From positions 1 to 38,778 of IMG/VR virus record IMGVR_UViG_3300022542_000649: DNA of 38,778 bases; one strand, given 5' to 3'. Of the stretch, positions 22,370 to 29,138 are shown piece after piece. How positions within the stretch are numbered: the stretch's first letter is position 1; each line of letters starts with the position of its first letter. A model generated the notes under the pieces. That model saw only the letters and a program-made list of their open reading frames with translations, was not told the origin of the DNA and searched no databases. The stretch comes from a virus. A program made the position numbers and the translations under genes.

Positions 22370-22665
22370 AACGCAGAGGACTTGCCGACATCAAAAGTAG
22401 ACTCGCTTACGCTGAATTCGCAGACGTGCTTGATAGCTTATCAAAAGAGAAGATCCAGCTTGCCGAGTTCATTGATCGTAATACTGATTTAGACTTCGAT
22501 CAAGCATGGAAGCAGATCGAAACAATGTTTACTGAGCTCCTACCAGGCTACAGAGGGATGGGTAAGCTCATAATATTCAGGAATGAGATTCGGGATAAAT
22601 TGAAGAAGCCGATCTTAGAACGAATGGCTTATGAAAAGTGGCTAAAGGAGCAGGTGAATGTCTGA
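22366..22665 (+). CDS. Hypothetical helical protein
   Basis: A 99-residue protein (LAYAEFADVLDSLSKEKIQL, later ERMAYEKWLKEQ). ATG 22366 overlaps the previous stop as ATGA and has GAGGAG upstream; the frame is open further back without a ribosome site. It directly precedes and overlaps the ERF gene, so it may be a recombination partner, but no motif shows this. Confidence 0.6.
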   Translation: MKRRGLADIKSRLAYAEFADVLDSLSKEKIQLAEFIDRNTDLDFDQAWKQIETMFTELLPGYRGMGKLIIFRNEIRDKLKKPILERMAYEKWLKEQVNV

Positions 22666-23500
22666 GATTAAGAACGTACATGAAGCTATAAATTTTGTGA
22701 TGGAAAAAGTTGGATATGTCCAGAAAGAGACGAGTAAAAAATTGAGTTATTCCTTCGCAGGCGAATCGGCCTTCATCCGAGCCATAAGGCCACACATGGT
22801 TGAGGTCGGTTTGTTTGTCTATCCTTCATCGATGATTGATTTGCCAGCCGAGCCCTTCACTTCCAGAGCGGGAAATGTGATCAATATCACGAAGCTGGCG
22901 ATGACCTATTGTTTCCATCACGCTCCGAGTGAAACTAAGTTCTTCGTCAACGTGATCGGAAAAGGGATGGACTCAGGTGACAAGGACGCCAACAAAGCAA
23001 TGACCGCCGCCTTCAAGTACGCTCTACGTCAAACGTTGATGATCGAAACTGGTGATGATCCTGATAAGGAAGGGAATAGTAAATTTGAAAGGGGCAAACC
23101 AATTGAGCGTCCTCTATCCCCTGAATGGTTGAAGAACTCTCTGGATATGAAAGCTGGTGGTCATGCTAGTGATAAAGCCACAGTTGAACAATTAGGACTG
23201 GCAATGGGAATGCTTGAGGCTTGCTTTGCAGGTGATCCGGCATCTGAAGAAAAGCGTCGATCAGCACTTGCTTATCTATTCGAGGTCGATAGCGGTAGGG
23301 ATCTAACCAATGGCGAGATCCTAGCCCTCCTCGATTTGCTCAAACCAACCAAGGACAGCGGGGGCGCTTATACCCCCGATTCTATGGCAGTGAAAGAGAT
23401 ACAAGCCGTGGTGACTGAGCGAATAAAAGAGTTGGGACAAGGCGAATTACCAATGGATGAAGCACCTAAAGAGGCCGACACCTACATGAAGGAAGACTGA
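22658..23500 (+). CDS. ERF-family single-strand annealing protein
   Basis: A 280-residue recombination protein. The N-terminal 140 residues carry the ERF pattern: YVQKETSKKLSYSFAGESAF, then GKGMDSGDKDANKAMTAAFK, trimmed, at about 101-120, followed by TGDDPD at 131-136. ERF proteins anneal complementary single strands and help circularise or repair phage DNA. The rest (150-280) is helical and less conserved. The gene overlaps its upstream neighbour by eight bases. Confidence 0.85.
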   Translation: MSEIKNVHEAINFVMEKVGYVQKETSKKLSYSFAGESAFIRAIRPHMVEVGLFVYPSSMIDLPAEPFTSRAGNVINITKLAMTYCFHHAPSETKFFVNVIGKGMDSGDKDANKAMTAAFKYALRQTLMIETGDDPDKEGNSKFERGKPIERPLSPEWLKNSLDMKAGGHASDKATVEQLGLAMGMLEACFAGDPASEEKRRSALAYLFEVDSGRDLTNGEILALLDLLKPTKDSGGAYTPDSMAVKEIQAVVTERIKELGQGELPMDEAPKEADTYMKED

Positions 23501-23501
23501 A

Positions 23502-23717
23502 ATGAACGATTGGCTAAGTAACGTTGAAAAGGGTAACAAGAAAATCCGTGATCATGTAAGGCTACATTCTGAGACGAACTCAGAACGCATGGCCCGTGTG
23601 CTGAGGGAGTTGGCTAAATATACTGAGGGGCTAGAAGAACACGTAGACAATAATACGATGATGGAAGAAAGAGAATTTGCCAATCTCTCCGACGACGCCA
23701 AGGAACTGGTGAAATGA
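23502..23717 (+). CDS. Small protein, paralogue of the 16301 gene
   Basis: A 71-residue protein sharing NDWLS, RMARVLRELA and NLSDDAKEL with the leftward gene at 16301-16519. AAGGAAGACTGAA precedes ATG 23502. Keeping the same small protein on both transcription arms suggests it is useful in both phases or was recently duplicated. Confidence 0.65.
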   Translation: MNDWLSNVEKGNKKIRDHVRLHSETNSERMARVLRELAKYTEGLEEHVDNNTMMEEREFANLSDDAKELVK

Positions 23718-23899
23718 AAGCCAAATTCCCTGGGGTTTGTGGCCTGTGCTTTAAGAAGTTCAAAGTAGGCGATGAGATTATCAAGGTTCATCAACAACTT
23801 TTAGGGCCTGTAACTCCACCTTGGGCTCACAAAGTCTGTGGAGATCGTATCAATAGAGTATTGGCACCAGAGCCAAGCTCGGAGGTGATTGATGAATGA
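23714..23899 (+). CDS. Small zinc-finger-like protein
   Basis: A 61-residue protein: KFPGVCGLCFKKFKVGDEII, then WAHKVC near residues 37-42. The CxxC...HxxC set with KVGDEI between is a frequent phage zinc-binding domain. It overlaps its neighbours by four and eight bases. Function unknown. Confidence 0.65.
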   Translation: MKAKFPGVCGLCFKKFKVGDEIIKVHQQLLGPVTPPWAHKVCGDRINRVLAPEPSSEVIDE

Positions 23900-24149
23900 G
23901 AATCTAAAGATGGGAGGACTCAATCCAGAGGAACTGAAAGAGGCATTACAAGGTGTTGCTGATGAATATTGTGAAGGTGTCTGGGCACTAGAATATATCG
24001 CCCAACTCGAAGCCGAGATTGAGCGGTTGATGTCTGCTTGGTACGAATGCCCGCAAGATAGTGTGCCAGATATACTGGATGACATATTTCAGGACATAGA
24101 ATTGAGACAAGCCCTCGGAGGAGAGCGAGTGGCGAAGGAGCAGCCATGA
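23892..24149 (+). CDS. Small coiled-coil hypothetical protein
   Basis: An 85-residue acidic protein with a helix YIAQLEAEIERLMSAWYE. ATG 23892 lies six bases after GGAGG; the TTG before it is less suited. Its last codons (24110-24130) share a 21-base string with the end of the 24478 gene but in a different frame. Confidence 0.6.
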   Translation: MNENLKMGGLNPEELKEALQGVADEYCEGVWALEYIAQLEAEIERLMSAWYECPQDSVPDILDDIFQDIELRQALGGERVAKEQP

Positions 24150-24379
24150 AGAAACGTAACAATCTATGGCCAGCTTTAATCCTCGTTGTGCTGTGCCTGG
24201 GTATCTCGATATGTGGAGGTGCATCTACAGCGTCGGAAACATATACCCCGACAGCTACATCTGGTGGGCCTAGACCTACGAGGACACCTAAGCCCACTAA
24301 AACTCCGAAACCCACTAAGACACCTAAACCGACCAAAACTCCTCGGGCTTCTAATATAGGCAGCCCTTGTCTGGGCTAG
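24146..24379 (+). CDS. Exported protein with PTKTPK repeats
   Basis: A 77-residue protein with a signal peptide or anchor (residues 8-25, ending in CGGAS, where a lipobox-like Cys is possible), then a stalk with three to four hexapeptide repeats of the KPTKTP type built from 18-base DNA repeats. Thr-Pro stalks like this are frequent in Chloroflexota surface proteins. It could be a short cell-surface protein or the remnant of a longer one. The ATG overlaps the preceding stop as ATGA. Confidence 0.6.
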   Translation: MKKRNNLWPALILVVLCLGISICGGASTASETYTPTATSGGPRPTRTPKPTKTPKPTKTPKPTKTPRASNIGSPCLG

Positions 24380-24400
24380 AATGATAGATAGGGGCTGCCT
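24358..24400 (+). terminator. Inverted repeat at the end of the stalk gene
   Basis: AGGCAGCCC (24358-24366) pairs with GGGCTGCCT (24392-24400) around a 25-base loop that contains the stop codon; AGCCC/GGGCT can also form a smaller hairpin inside it. No T-run follows, so termination would be weak. It may be a 3'-end structure. Confidence 0.35.
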
Positions 24401-24477
24401 TACTTAAATGGACAACTGACACGTTGACTGACTATGAACCAACATTCGAAGCAACAGGCTGTAGAGGAGCAGGCAAG

Positions 24478-24705
24478 ATGAAGACAAGCGAGAAGATGCA
24501 AGCGTATTATGATGTAGCGATGAGATTTGATGGTGTGGTTCACATATCTGGGGCTGAGTGCCTAATCTTGATAGATAGAGTAGTAAGGCTTGAAGAAGGA
24601 GTAGGATATTCCTTGCAAGTGTTTACAAATATGGGTATGGACGACACCACAGATTACATTGAAGAGGAATATTTAACGGACCAGCCCTCGGAGGAGAGTA
24701 AGTAA
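24478..24705 (+). CDS. Small hypothetical protein
   Basis: A 75-residue acidic protein (SEKMQAYYDVAMRFDGVVHI, ECLILIDRVVRLEEGVGY). ATG 24478 was chosen for the GAGGAGCAGGCAAG in front. The end QPSEESK comes from a DNA string also present at 24110 in another frame, and copy 3 of the 3' repeat follows right after the stop. Confidence 0.55.
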   Translation: MKTSEKMQAYYDVAMRFDGVVHISGAECLILIDRVVRLEEGVGYSLQVFTNMGMDDTTDYIEEEYLTDQPSEESK

Positions 24706-24707
24706 CT

Positions 24708-24752
24708 ACAAGTGTTGTGGCAAGTGACGGTGCTGAGTAACAGTCGTCTCAG
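24708..24752 (+). repeat. 3'-end repeat, copy 3
   Basis: ACAAGTGTTGTGGCAAGTGACGG, trimmed, and onward to CTCAGG. In one frame it still spells TSVVASDGAE-stop, but here it lies after the stop of the upstream gene, so the element persists as DNA or RNA. CTGAG and CTCAG form a hairpin. Confidence 0.65.
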
Positions 24753-24770
24753 GAATTAAAGGATCATAAC

Positions 24771-24974
24771 ATGACATTCTCAGATACACTAACGATAGGC
24801 TTGTGGCTCGCATGGTGGCTTTACTCCTTGATGGTTGCCAGCATAAGCGTGGGTTGGGTGAAAAGACTGTGGTGGTATTTGGATGAATTAGATGAGGAAG
24901 TGGAAAAGCGCAAGGCACATCAGGCAAGGAAAAGGTATGATGAGTGGCTTGAAAGACTAGCTGTCTTACCATGA
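24771..24974 (+). CDS. Small membrane protein
   Basis: A 67-residue protein with one long hydrophobic, Trp-rich helix (TIGLWLAWWLYSLMVASISV) and a charged helical tail (DELDEEVEKRKAHQARKR). Likely a single-pass membrane protein with a cytoplasmic tail. AGGA lies about 15 bases upstream, so initiation may be weak. Confidence 0.6.
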   Translation: MTFSDTLTIGLWLAWWLYSLMVASISVGWVKRLWWYLDELDEEVEKRKAHQARKRYDEWLERLAVLP

Positions 24975-24987
24975 TCCATAATCAGCA

Positions 24988-25103
24988 AGTGAGCCGTATT
25001 TGGATAGAGACCCACCAGCCCACAGCGAGCCAACAGCCAGTAGAGACCCATTGAGAGGAAGCGAGCCATACAAGCTTAGAGACCCAGCAGGACAAAGCGA
25101 GCC
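24988..25103. repeat. Iteron-like array, AGNGASCC core every 18 bp (seven units)
   Basis: The eight-base core AGYGAGCC or AGAGACCC starts at 24988, 25006, 25024, 25042, 25060, 25078 and 25096, exactly 18 bases apart. The two core types alternate without exception, giving a 36-base super-repeat. The nine or ten bases between cores are unrelated from unit to unit. A degenerate eighth unit (TGATCC) is in phase at 24970. It lies in a non-coding gap between two rightward genes. Constant cores at fixed spacing with random spacers point to a protein-binding array, for example replication iterons. Confidence 0.8.
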
Positions 25104-25151
25104 AAAAGGCACAAGATGACAATACCACACAACACAATAGGAGAGTGAGGG

Positions 25152-25409
25152 ATGGAAATGCTTAATGCGGGACTTGAGCAAGCACATATTATTAGTGGAC
25201 TCAGAGAGCAGTTGCATCAACTCAAAGCCGAGAATGAGCGGTTGCTAAAAGCATTGAATCTGATTGCAGTTCGTGGTGAAGGTCAGGATGCTTCTAATTT
25301 TGACAATTGTTGGTATAGCGAATATGCTTATGCAACAGCAGAAAAAGCCCTCAGAGTTGAGATTGAAGAAGATACAAGTGTTGTGGCAAATGACAGCGCT
25401 GAGAAATAA
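25152..25409 (+). CDS. Small coiled-coil protein with shared C-terminal peptide
   Basis: An 85-residue protein with a leucine-zipper-like helix (LREQLHQLKAENERLLKAL) and the end TSVVANDSAEK, the same peptide type as in the 13676 and 14459 genes. ATG 25152 or 25158 may start it, GAGG lying just upstream. Probably a helical dimer. Function unknown. Confidence 0.6.
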   Translation: MEMLNAGLEQAHIISGLREQLHQLKAENERLLKALNLIAVRGEGQDASNFDNCWYSEYAYATAEKALRVEIEEDTSVVANDSAEK

Positions 25410-25419
25410 GAAACTCAGG
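25374..25419 (+). repeat. 3'-end repeat, copy 4
   Basis: ACAAGTGTTGTGGCAAATGAC and onward to ACTCAGG, within the last codons of the 25152 gene and its 3' flank. CTGAG...CTCAG can pair around the stop codon, as in the other copies. Confidence 0.65.
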
Positions 25420-25433
25420 CCCAAGGAGCATAC

Positions 25434-25550
25434 ATGAATCATAAACCACTTCACTGGCTACTATTCGCCATTGCCTTACTGGGTGCATTGGCCTCGGCTT
25501 ACAACATCGCCGCCGCAGTCTATAATGTGATTTTAGTGATAGGAGGGTGA
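25434..25550 (+). CDS. Tiny membrane protein (38 aa)
   Basis: MNHKPLHW followed by two short hydrophobic stretches (LLFAIALLGALASAY and AAAVYNVILVIGG). AAGGAG stands six bases before ATG 25434, and the ribosome site of the oxidoreductase gene lies inside its last codons, so the two are coupled. It may help the neighbouring exported protein or act alone. Confidence 0.6.
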   Translation: MNHKPLHWLLFAIALLGALASAYNIAAAVYNVILVIGG

Positions 25551-25551
25551 A

Positions 25552-27585
25552 ATGAAAAAACCAGTTGTTTTGTTTGTTCTACTCGTTGTTCTAGCCGTCT
25601 TAGCGATGCTCTTCGTGCTACGCGATATGGCATCTGCAAGCGGAGGTGAATCATCAAGCTATGACGTGATCGTTGTCGGTGCAGGAACTGGAGGGGTTGC
25701 TGCGGCGATCAGTGCAGCCAGAGAAGATGCTTCTGTTCTCCTGATCGAAGAGACGGATTGGGTCGGCGGTCAAGCCACAGCCGCGGGAGTTTCGACAATG
25801 GATGGGGGAAAAGATATACAGCAAAAGCAACCAGAGGGAATATACGCAGAGTTTATCGGGAAGATCGAAGCTCACTATCAATCGATTGGCAAAAGCATTC
25901 ATACCTGTTATTGGGGGGATGACGAAATCTGCTTCGAGCCACATATTGGACAAGCTATCATGCGTCAGATGCTTACCGAGGCGGGGGTCACTCTTCTGGA
26001 GCGGACGATAGTGACTGGTGTACTCTTTGACTCTGATGGAGCGATTTCTGGAGTCCAGACTGATCGAGGGGATTTCTACGCCCTTTCTCTTATCGAGGCG
26101 ACTGAGTATGGCGATGTATTGGAGTTGCTCCCTGATAGCTACATGATCGGTGAGCAGGTACAGGATGTAACATGGACTGCCATAGTGAAATACTATCCTG
26201 ATGGAGTCCCAGACGATTTGATCATCAAGACAGCCCCCCCAGGATATGAGCAAGATGTTGAGAAGTTCCGTTCGTATGTGACGGTCGATCCTGCTTTTTG
26301 GGATGTGCCTGTTGATCATTGGACCGCCGCATGGATTGAGCAATTGGCGAGAGACAAGATAACCATCGGTTGTGGAGACAAGATGTATTGTCCCGACTCT
26401 TATATCTTTCGAGCGCAGATGGCGATCTTCTTAGAGAGAATGCTGCATGGGAGTGACTATGCTCCCCCACCAGCGGTAGGGTTATTCGAGGATGTTCCCG
26501 ATAATTGGGTAGCAGATTGGGTTGAAGCGCTGTTTGCAGATGGGATAACATTGGGTTGCTCAATAGATCCGCCGAGGTACTGTCCAAACGCCAGAGTAAC
26601 CCGAGCGGAGATGGCTATCTTTCTTGGGCGGGCTATTCGAGGAACGTCTTATGTCCCACCAGCACCAATAGGAAGATTTGATGATGTCCCTATCGATTAT
26701 TGGGCGGCGGCGTGGATCGAACAGTTGGCAAGAGACGGTATAACTCTTGGTTGTAGTGCTACTAAGTTCTGCCCGACGAAGTTGGTGACGCGGGCGCAAA
26801 TGGCAGTCTTCCTAGAGCGAGCCATGCACTGGCCGGAACCATATAAACCTCCAGTAGCAACAGGCGGATATTCCGATTGGCCCGTCATTAAATATCCCGT
26901 TAGCTGGACGTTCCACAATGCCTACCGGGGCATTCCAGATAGTTCGACATCTGGTGATCTTATTACCAAAACCGGAATCAACTGGGCGAACGATTGGGCA
27001 ATAACGCCAAGTGCTATTTTGGATCGGGACGAGCGCCACGATCAGATGTGCCGAGCCAAGCTACACACGCTGAATTTCATTTATTACATGCAGACAGAGA
27101 TAGATTCAAGATGGGCAATTGCCAATGACGAAGGATATGATACGGAGTACAACCGCCAGAATCGTTGCCTACCTGACGAATACGAGGCGATCGAGATTCA
27201 CTTTCCATTGATCCCCTATGTCCGTGAAGCAAGGCGCATGATTGGTATTCATGTCCTGCTTGCAAGTGAGATCAGATATGTCTTGTTTGACGATGCTGTA
27301 GCCTGGGGCGACTATCCAATAGACTTTCACGGCGGGAGAGGATCTCTTGATTTCGGAGAGACCTGGGACATGGTTGATTATAGTGTCACCGGTATTTTCG
27401 ACATCCCAGCCGGATCCTTGATTTCGAGCTTATATCCCGGGCTATTTGCCACTGAGAAAAACATATCCGTCAGTCGATTAGTGAATGGAGCAACTCGACT
27501 CCAGCCAGTAACGATGTCAACTGGGGAGGCGGCTGGGAAATTGGCGGCTGCTTGGGCTGAATCCTTAGAAACAGGGGGATATTGA
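25552..27585 (+). CDS. Exported FAD-dependent oxidoreductase with three inserted SLH domains
   Basis: A 677-residue protein. Residues 4-23 are a signal peptide or anchor. YDVIVVGAGTGG (37-48) is the dinucleotide-binding GxGxxG, followed by SVLLIEETDWVGGQATAAG, the start of FAD_oxidored-type flavoproteins, and by ATEYGDVLEL near residue 183. Three SLH domains follow at about 247-300, 310-365 and 374-425, each ending in a TRAQMAIFLERA-like motif. The flavoprotein then resumes (about 440-677, with IDFHGG and the final VTMSTGEAAGKLAAA that closes the FAD site). SLH domains bind cell-wall polymers, so the enzyme should sit on the host surface. Substrate unknown. It is far from the virion genes and by far the largest gene of the rightward arm. 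Confidence 0.8.
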   Translation: MKKPVVLFVLLVVLAVLAMLFVLRDMASASGGESSSYDVIVVGAGTGGVAAAISAAREDASVLLIEETDWVGGQATAAGVSTMDGGKDIQQKQPEGIYAEFIGKIEAHYQSIGKSIHTCYWGDDEICFEPHIGQAIMRQMLTEAGVTLLERTIVTGVLFDSDGAISGVQTDRGDFYALSLIEATEYGDVLELLPDSYMIGEQVQDVTWTAIVKYYPDGVPDDLIIKTAPPGYEQDVEKFRSYVTVDPAFWDVPVDHWTAAWIEQLARDKITIGCGDKMYCPDSYIFRAQMAIFLERMLHGSDYAPPPAVGLFEDVPDNWVADWVEALFADGITLGCSIDPPRYCPNARVTRAEMAIFLGRAIRGTSYVPPAPIGRFDDVPIDYWAAAWIEQLARDGITLGCSATKFCPTKLVTRAQMAVFLERAMHWPEPYKPPVATGGYSDWPVIKYPVSWTFHNAYRGIPDSSTSGDLITKTGINWANDWAITPSAILDRDERHDQMCRAKLHTLNFIYYMQTEIDSRWAIANDEGYDTEYNRQNRCLPDEYEAIEIHFPLIPYVREARRMIGIHVLLASEIRYVLFDDAVAWGDYPIDFHGGRGSLDFGETWDMVDYSVTGIFDIPAGSLISSLYPGLFATEKNISVSRLVNGATRLQPVTMSTGEAAGKLAAAWAESLETGGY

Positions 27586-27610
27586 CATAGAAAATTCCAT
27601 CCATTATAAT
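27582..27610 (+). promoter_or_regulatory. Consensus sigma70-type promoter
   Basis: TTGACA (27582-27587), 17 bases, TATAAT (27605-27610): both boxes perfect and spacing ideal. The -35 overlaps the oxidoreductase stop codon. It would transcribe the small HTH gene at 27687 and run toward the GGYNN array. It is the strongest promoter match in the window. Confidence 0.75.
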
Positions 27611-27686
27611 AAGTAAAGACGGCCTGTGACTACCAGCACATACAGAGCACGCTAGATTATATGCTCCCCAATTGGTAGGCGTAAAT

Positions 27687-27923
27687 ATGACCAAAACCAT
27701 ATCGTTAGAGAACCTCAAGATCAAGCTAATAAAAAGGAATGAAGATGGCGAGACATGGCTTTCAATGGCCCGGGGATACGGTGTAAGCTCCGCTACGCTC
27801 TGGAGGATAGCACATGAGGGCTACGATCCTAGAAGAGCAGATATTAGGCAGAAGTTGAGTTTGCCAGAACTTATTGAGATACAAATCCGACGTGACAAGC
27901 TAGGCAGATTTGCCGCGGAATGA
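27687..27923 (+). CDS. Small HTH protein
   Basis: A 78-residue protein: TWLSMARGYGVSSATLWRIA (about 26-45) is a helix-turn-helix, followed by HEGYDPRRADIRQKLSLPEL, a tail often seen in small phage HTH proteins. ATG 27687 was taken as the start, with TTG 27672 as alternative; the ribosome site is poor. It is alone behind a perfect promoter and ends five bases before the pentamer array. Confidence 0.65.
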   Translation: MTKTISLENLKIKLIKRNEDGETWLSMARGYGVSSATLWRIAHEGYDPRRADIRQKLSLPELIEIQIRRDKLGRFAAE

Positions 27924-27927
27924 TCCT

Positions 27928-28140
27928 GGTTTGGCTAGGCGAGACAAGGCTTGGTGGGGCACGGTTGGGCCAGGCCGGGTGGGGCCGGGCATGGCGGGGC
28001 GAGGCTCGGCAAGGTTAGGTGCGGCCCGGCGTGGCAAGGCGAGGACGGAATTACATTCAAGGCGAGGCAAGGCACGGCATGGTGGGGTAAGGCGGGGTGG
28101 GGTAAGGCACGGCCGCGCGGGGCCTGGCTTGGCTTGGCAA
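27928..28140. repeat. GGYNN pentanucleotide array at the convergent junction
   Basis: Two blocks, 27928-28047 (24 units) and 28061-28140 (16 units), read as consecutive five-base units GG-pyrimidine-NN; 37 of 40 units fit. The last two bases vary freely (aa, ga, cg, gg, tt, ac, at, ta and others). A 13-base AT-rich break (28048-28060) separates the blocks and shifts the phase. The array fills the gap between the last rightward and last leftward gene. Five-base units cannot be a codon repeat, although they give long stop-free frames. Confidence 0.9.
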
Positions 28141-28212
28141 GGAAAAGGCCAACGGATAAAGGAGGAGGAAATCCACTGGCCTTTCCTTTCGCCGAGCGAC
28201 TGACTTGATTTA

Positions 28213-28506
28213 CTAAACTTTTCGCAATACTTTCTCTAGCAGCACGTTATAAATCAGGCTTGCAGAGCCTAGTACCGCCGCTGCATTTGCGATTAGCGCC
28301 CCTGCTAATTCCATCGGATCTTCGCTGACCACTTCAGGCAAACCGAAAAACGCAACGCCTAAGACAATCGAAATGACGAATAGCGCGATGTTGACTATAG
28401 CGCGCGACGGCTTGTACTCGAAATGACTGGCCAGTAACCGTAATGCTTGTGTAATTACAGACGCGACTACTCCGATATAGATAAGTTGTTCCGCTGTTAG
28501 CTCCAC
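28213..28506 (-). CDS. Holin-like membrane protein
   Basis: A 97-residue protein with three hydrophobic segments: about 8-24 (IYIGVVASVITQALRLL), 35-55 (AIVNIALFVISIVLGVAFFG) and 66-88 (ELAGALIANAAAVLGSASLI). Short length, membrane segments and a charged C-terminus (LEKVLRKV) fit a holin that opens the membrane for the endolysin. The start is GTG 28506 behind AGGAGGTGAATC. It is the last gene of the late operon. Confidence 0.6.
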   Translation of the reverse strand: MELTAEQLIYIGVVASVITQALRLLASHFEYKPSRAIVNIALFVISIVLGVAFFGLPEVVSEDPMELAGALIANAAAVLGSASLIYNVLLEKVLRKV

Positions 28507-28583
28507 GATTCACCTCCTATGGAATCGATTCCTTTTGTCATTATACTTGTTTCAAACTACTATGGGCAACTCCTTTTATATTG

Positions 28584-29138
28584 TTAACATTTTGTAATCG
28601 CATATCCTAATGTAGTGAGCACTTTTATCATATCGTATTCGCCTACTCCATGCGGGTGATTTGTTCTCATTCGGAGTTCAAGATTTTCTGGTTTATTGTC
28701 TGCCTTGTCTCCGTTGATATGGTGTACTGTTCCTCCATTTTGAAGGATGGCGAGTAGTTCTGGAGTCGAGTTGTGGGCTTCCCAGTATATTAGTCTGTGC
28801 TGGAAGACGTATTGATTTCCGTTGGCAAGTGGATGATTGTTTATACGCTTAATAACATATCCGTATTGGTCTTGTCGCCAGCCTAGGCGTTGCCCATCAT
28901 CATAACAGGGACGCGAGCAGTATTTTCTTCCAATCTCGCTATTTTTTGCCCAGAATCTCTTATCGCATGATGGGCAAATTATATATTTGCCATTACCTCT
29001 CATTTCCCTGTGTGCTTCTTGGTCTTTATCCCAGCATTTCTTAGTGCAATATCTTTGTGGGTCGTGAATACTGACAGTAAAGGGCAAATCACAGTTCGGG
29101 CTGGCACAAGTCTTAGTAATTCTTGGTAGTTTTCTCAT
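28584..29138 (-). CDS. HNH homing-type endonuclease
   Basis: A 184-residue protein. The N-terminal half has two zinc-finger-like Cys groups (CASPNCDLPF...YCTKKC and CPSCDKRFWAK...KYCSRPC). The C-terminal half carries FQHRLIYWEAHN, then TVHHINGDKADNKPENLELR, the HNH core with the N-x-x-x-N-x-E-x-L end seen in free-standing homing endonucleases. It overlaps the stalk gene as ATGA and splits the lysis cassette, so it is probably a mobile insertion that spreads into phages lacking it. Confidence 0.85.
   Translation of the reverse strand: MRKLPRITKTCASPNCDLPFTVSIHDPQRYCTKKCWDKDQEAHREMRGNGKYIICPSCDKRFWAKNSEIGRKYCSRPCYDDGQRLGWRQDQYGYVIKRINNHPLANGNQYVFQHRLIYWEAHNSTPELLAILQNGGTVHHINGDKADNKPENLELRMRTNHPHGVGEYDMIKVLTTLGYAITKC

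Noticed and set aside
24988-25103. Possible CRISPR array
   Set aside because: Repeats of eight bases every 18 bp are far too short for CRISPR repeats and spacers, and no cas genes are present.
24966-25220. Minus-strand frame with eight GSLxxx hexapeptides across the 18-bp array
   Set aside because: It overlaps the start of a rightward gene, has no ribosome site, and its core codons alternate strictly between two spellings, which fits DNA-level constraint better than coding.
25654-26587. Long minus-strand frames inside the oxidoreductase gene
   Set aside because: They are antisense to a gene with clear flavin and SLH motifs and show no recognisable domain.
27928-28140. Possible CRISPR or coding minisatellite
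   Set aside because: Units are five bases with two free positions; there is no longer conserved repeat and no codon periodicity.
27910-28208. Long open frames through the GGYNN array encoding Arg/Gly/Ala-rich repeats
   Set aside because: They arise because a five-base repeat without TA-rich words has no stops in any frame. They lack a ribosome site and the protein has the period of the DNA repeat, not of a domain.
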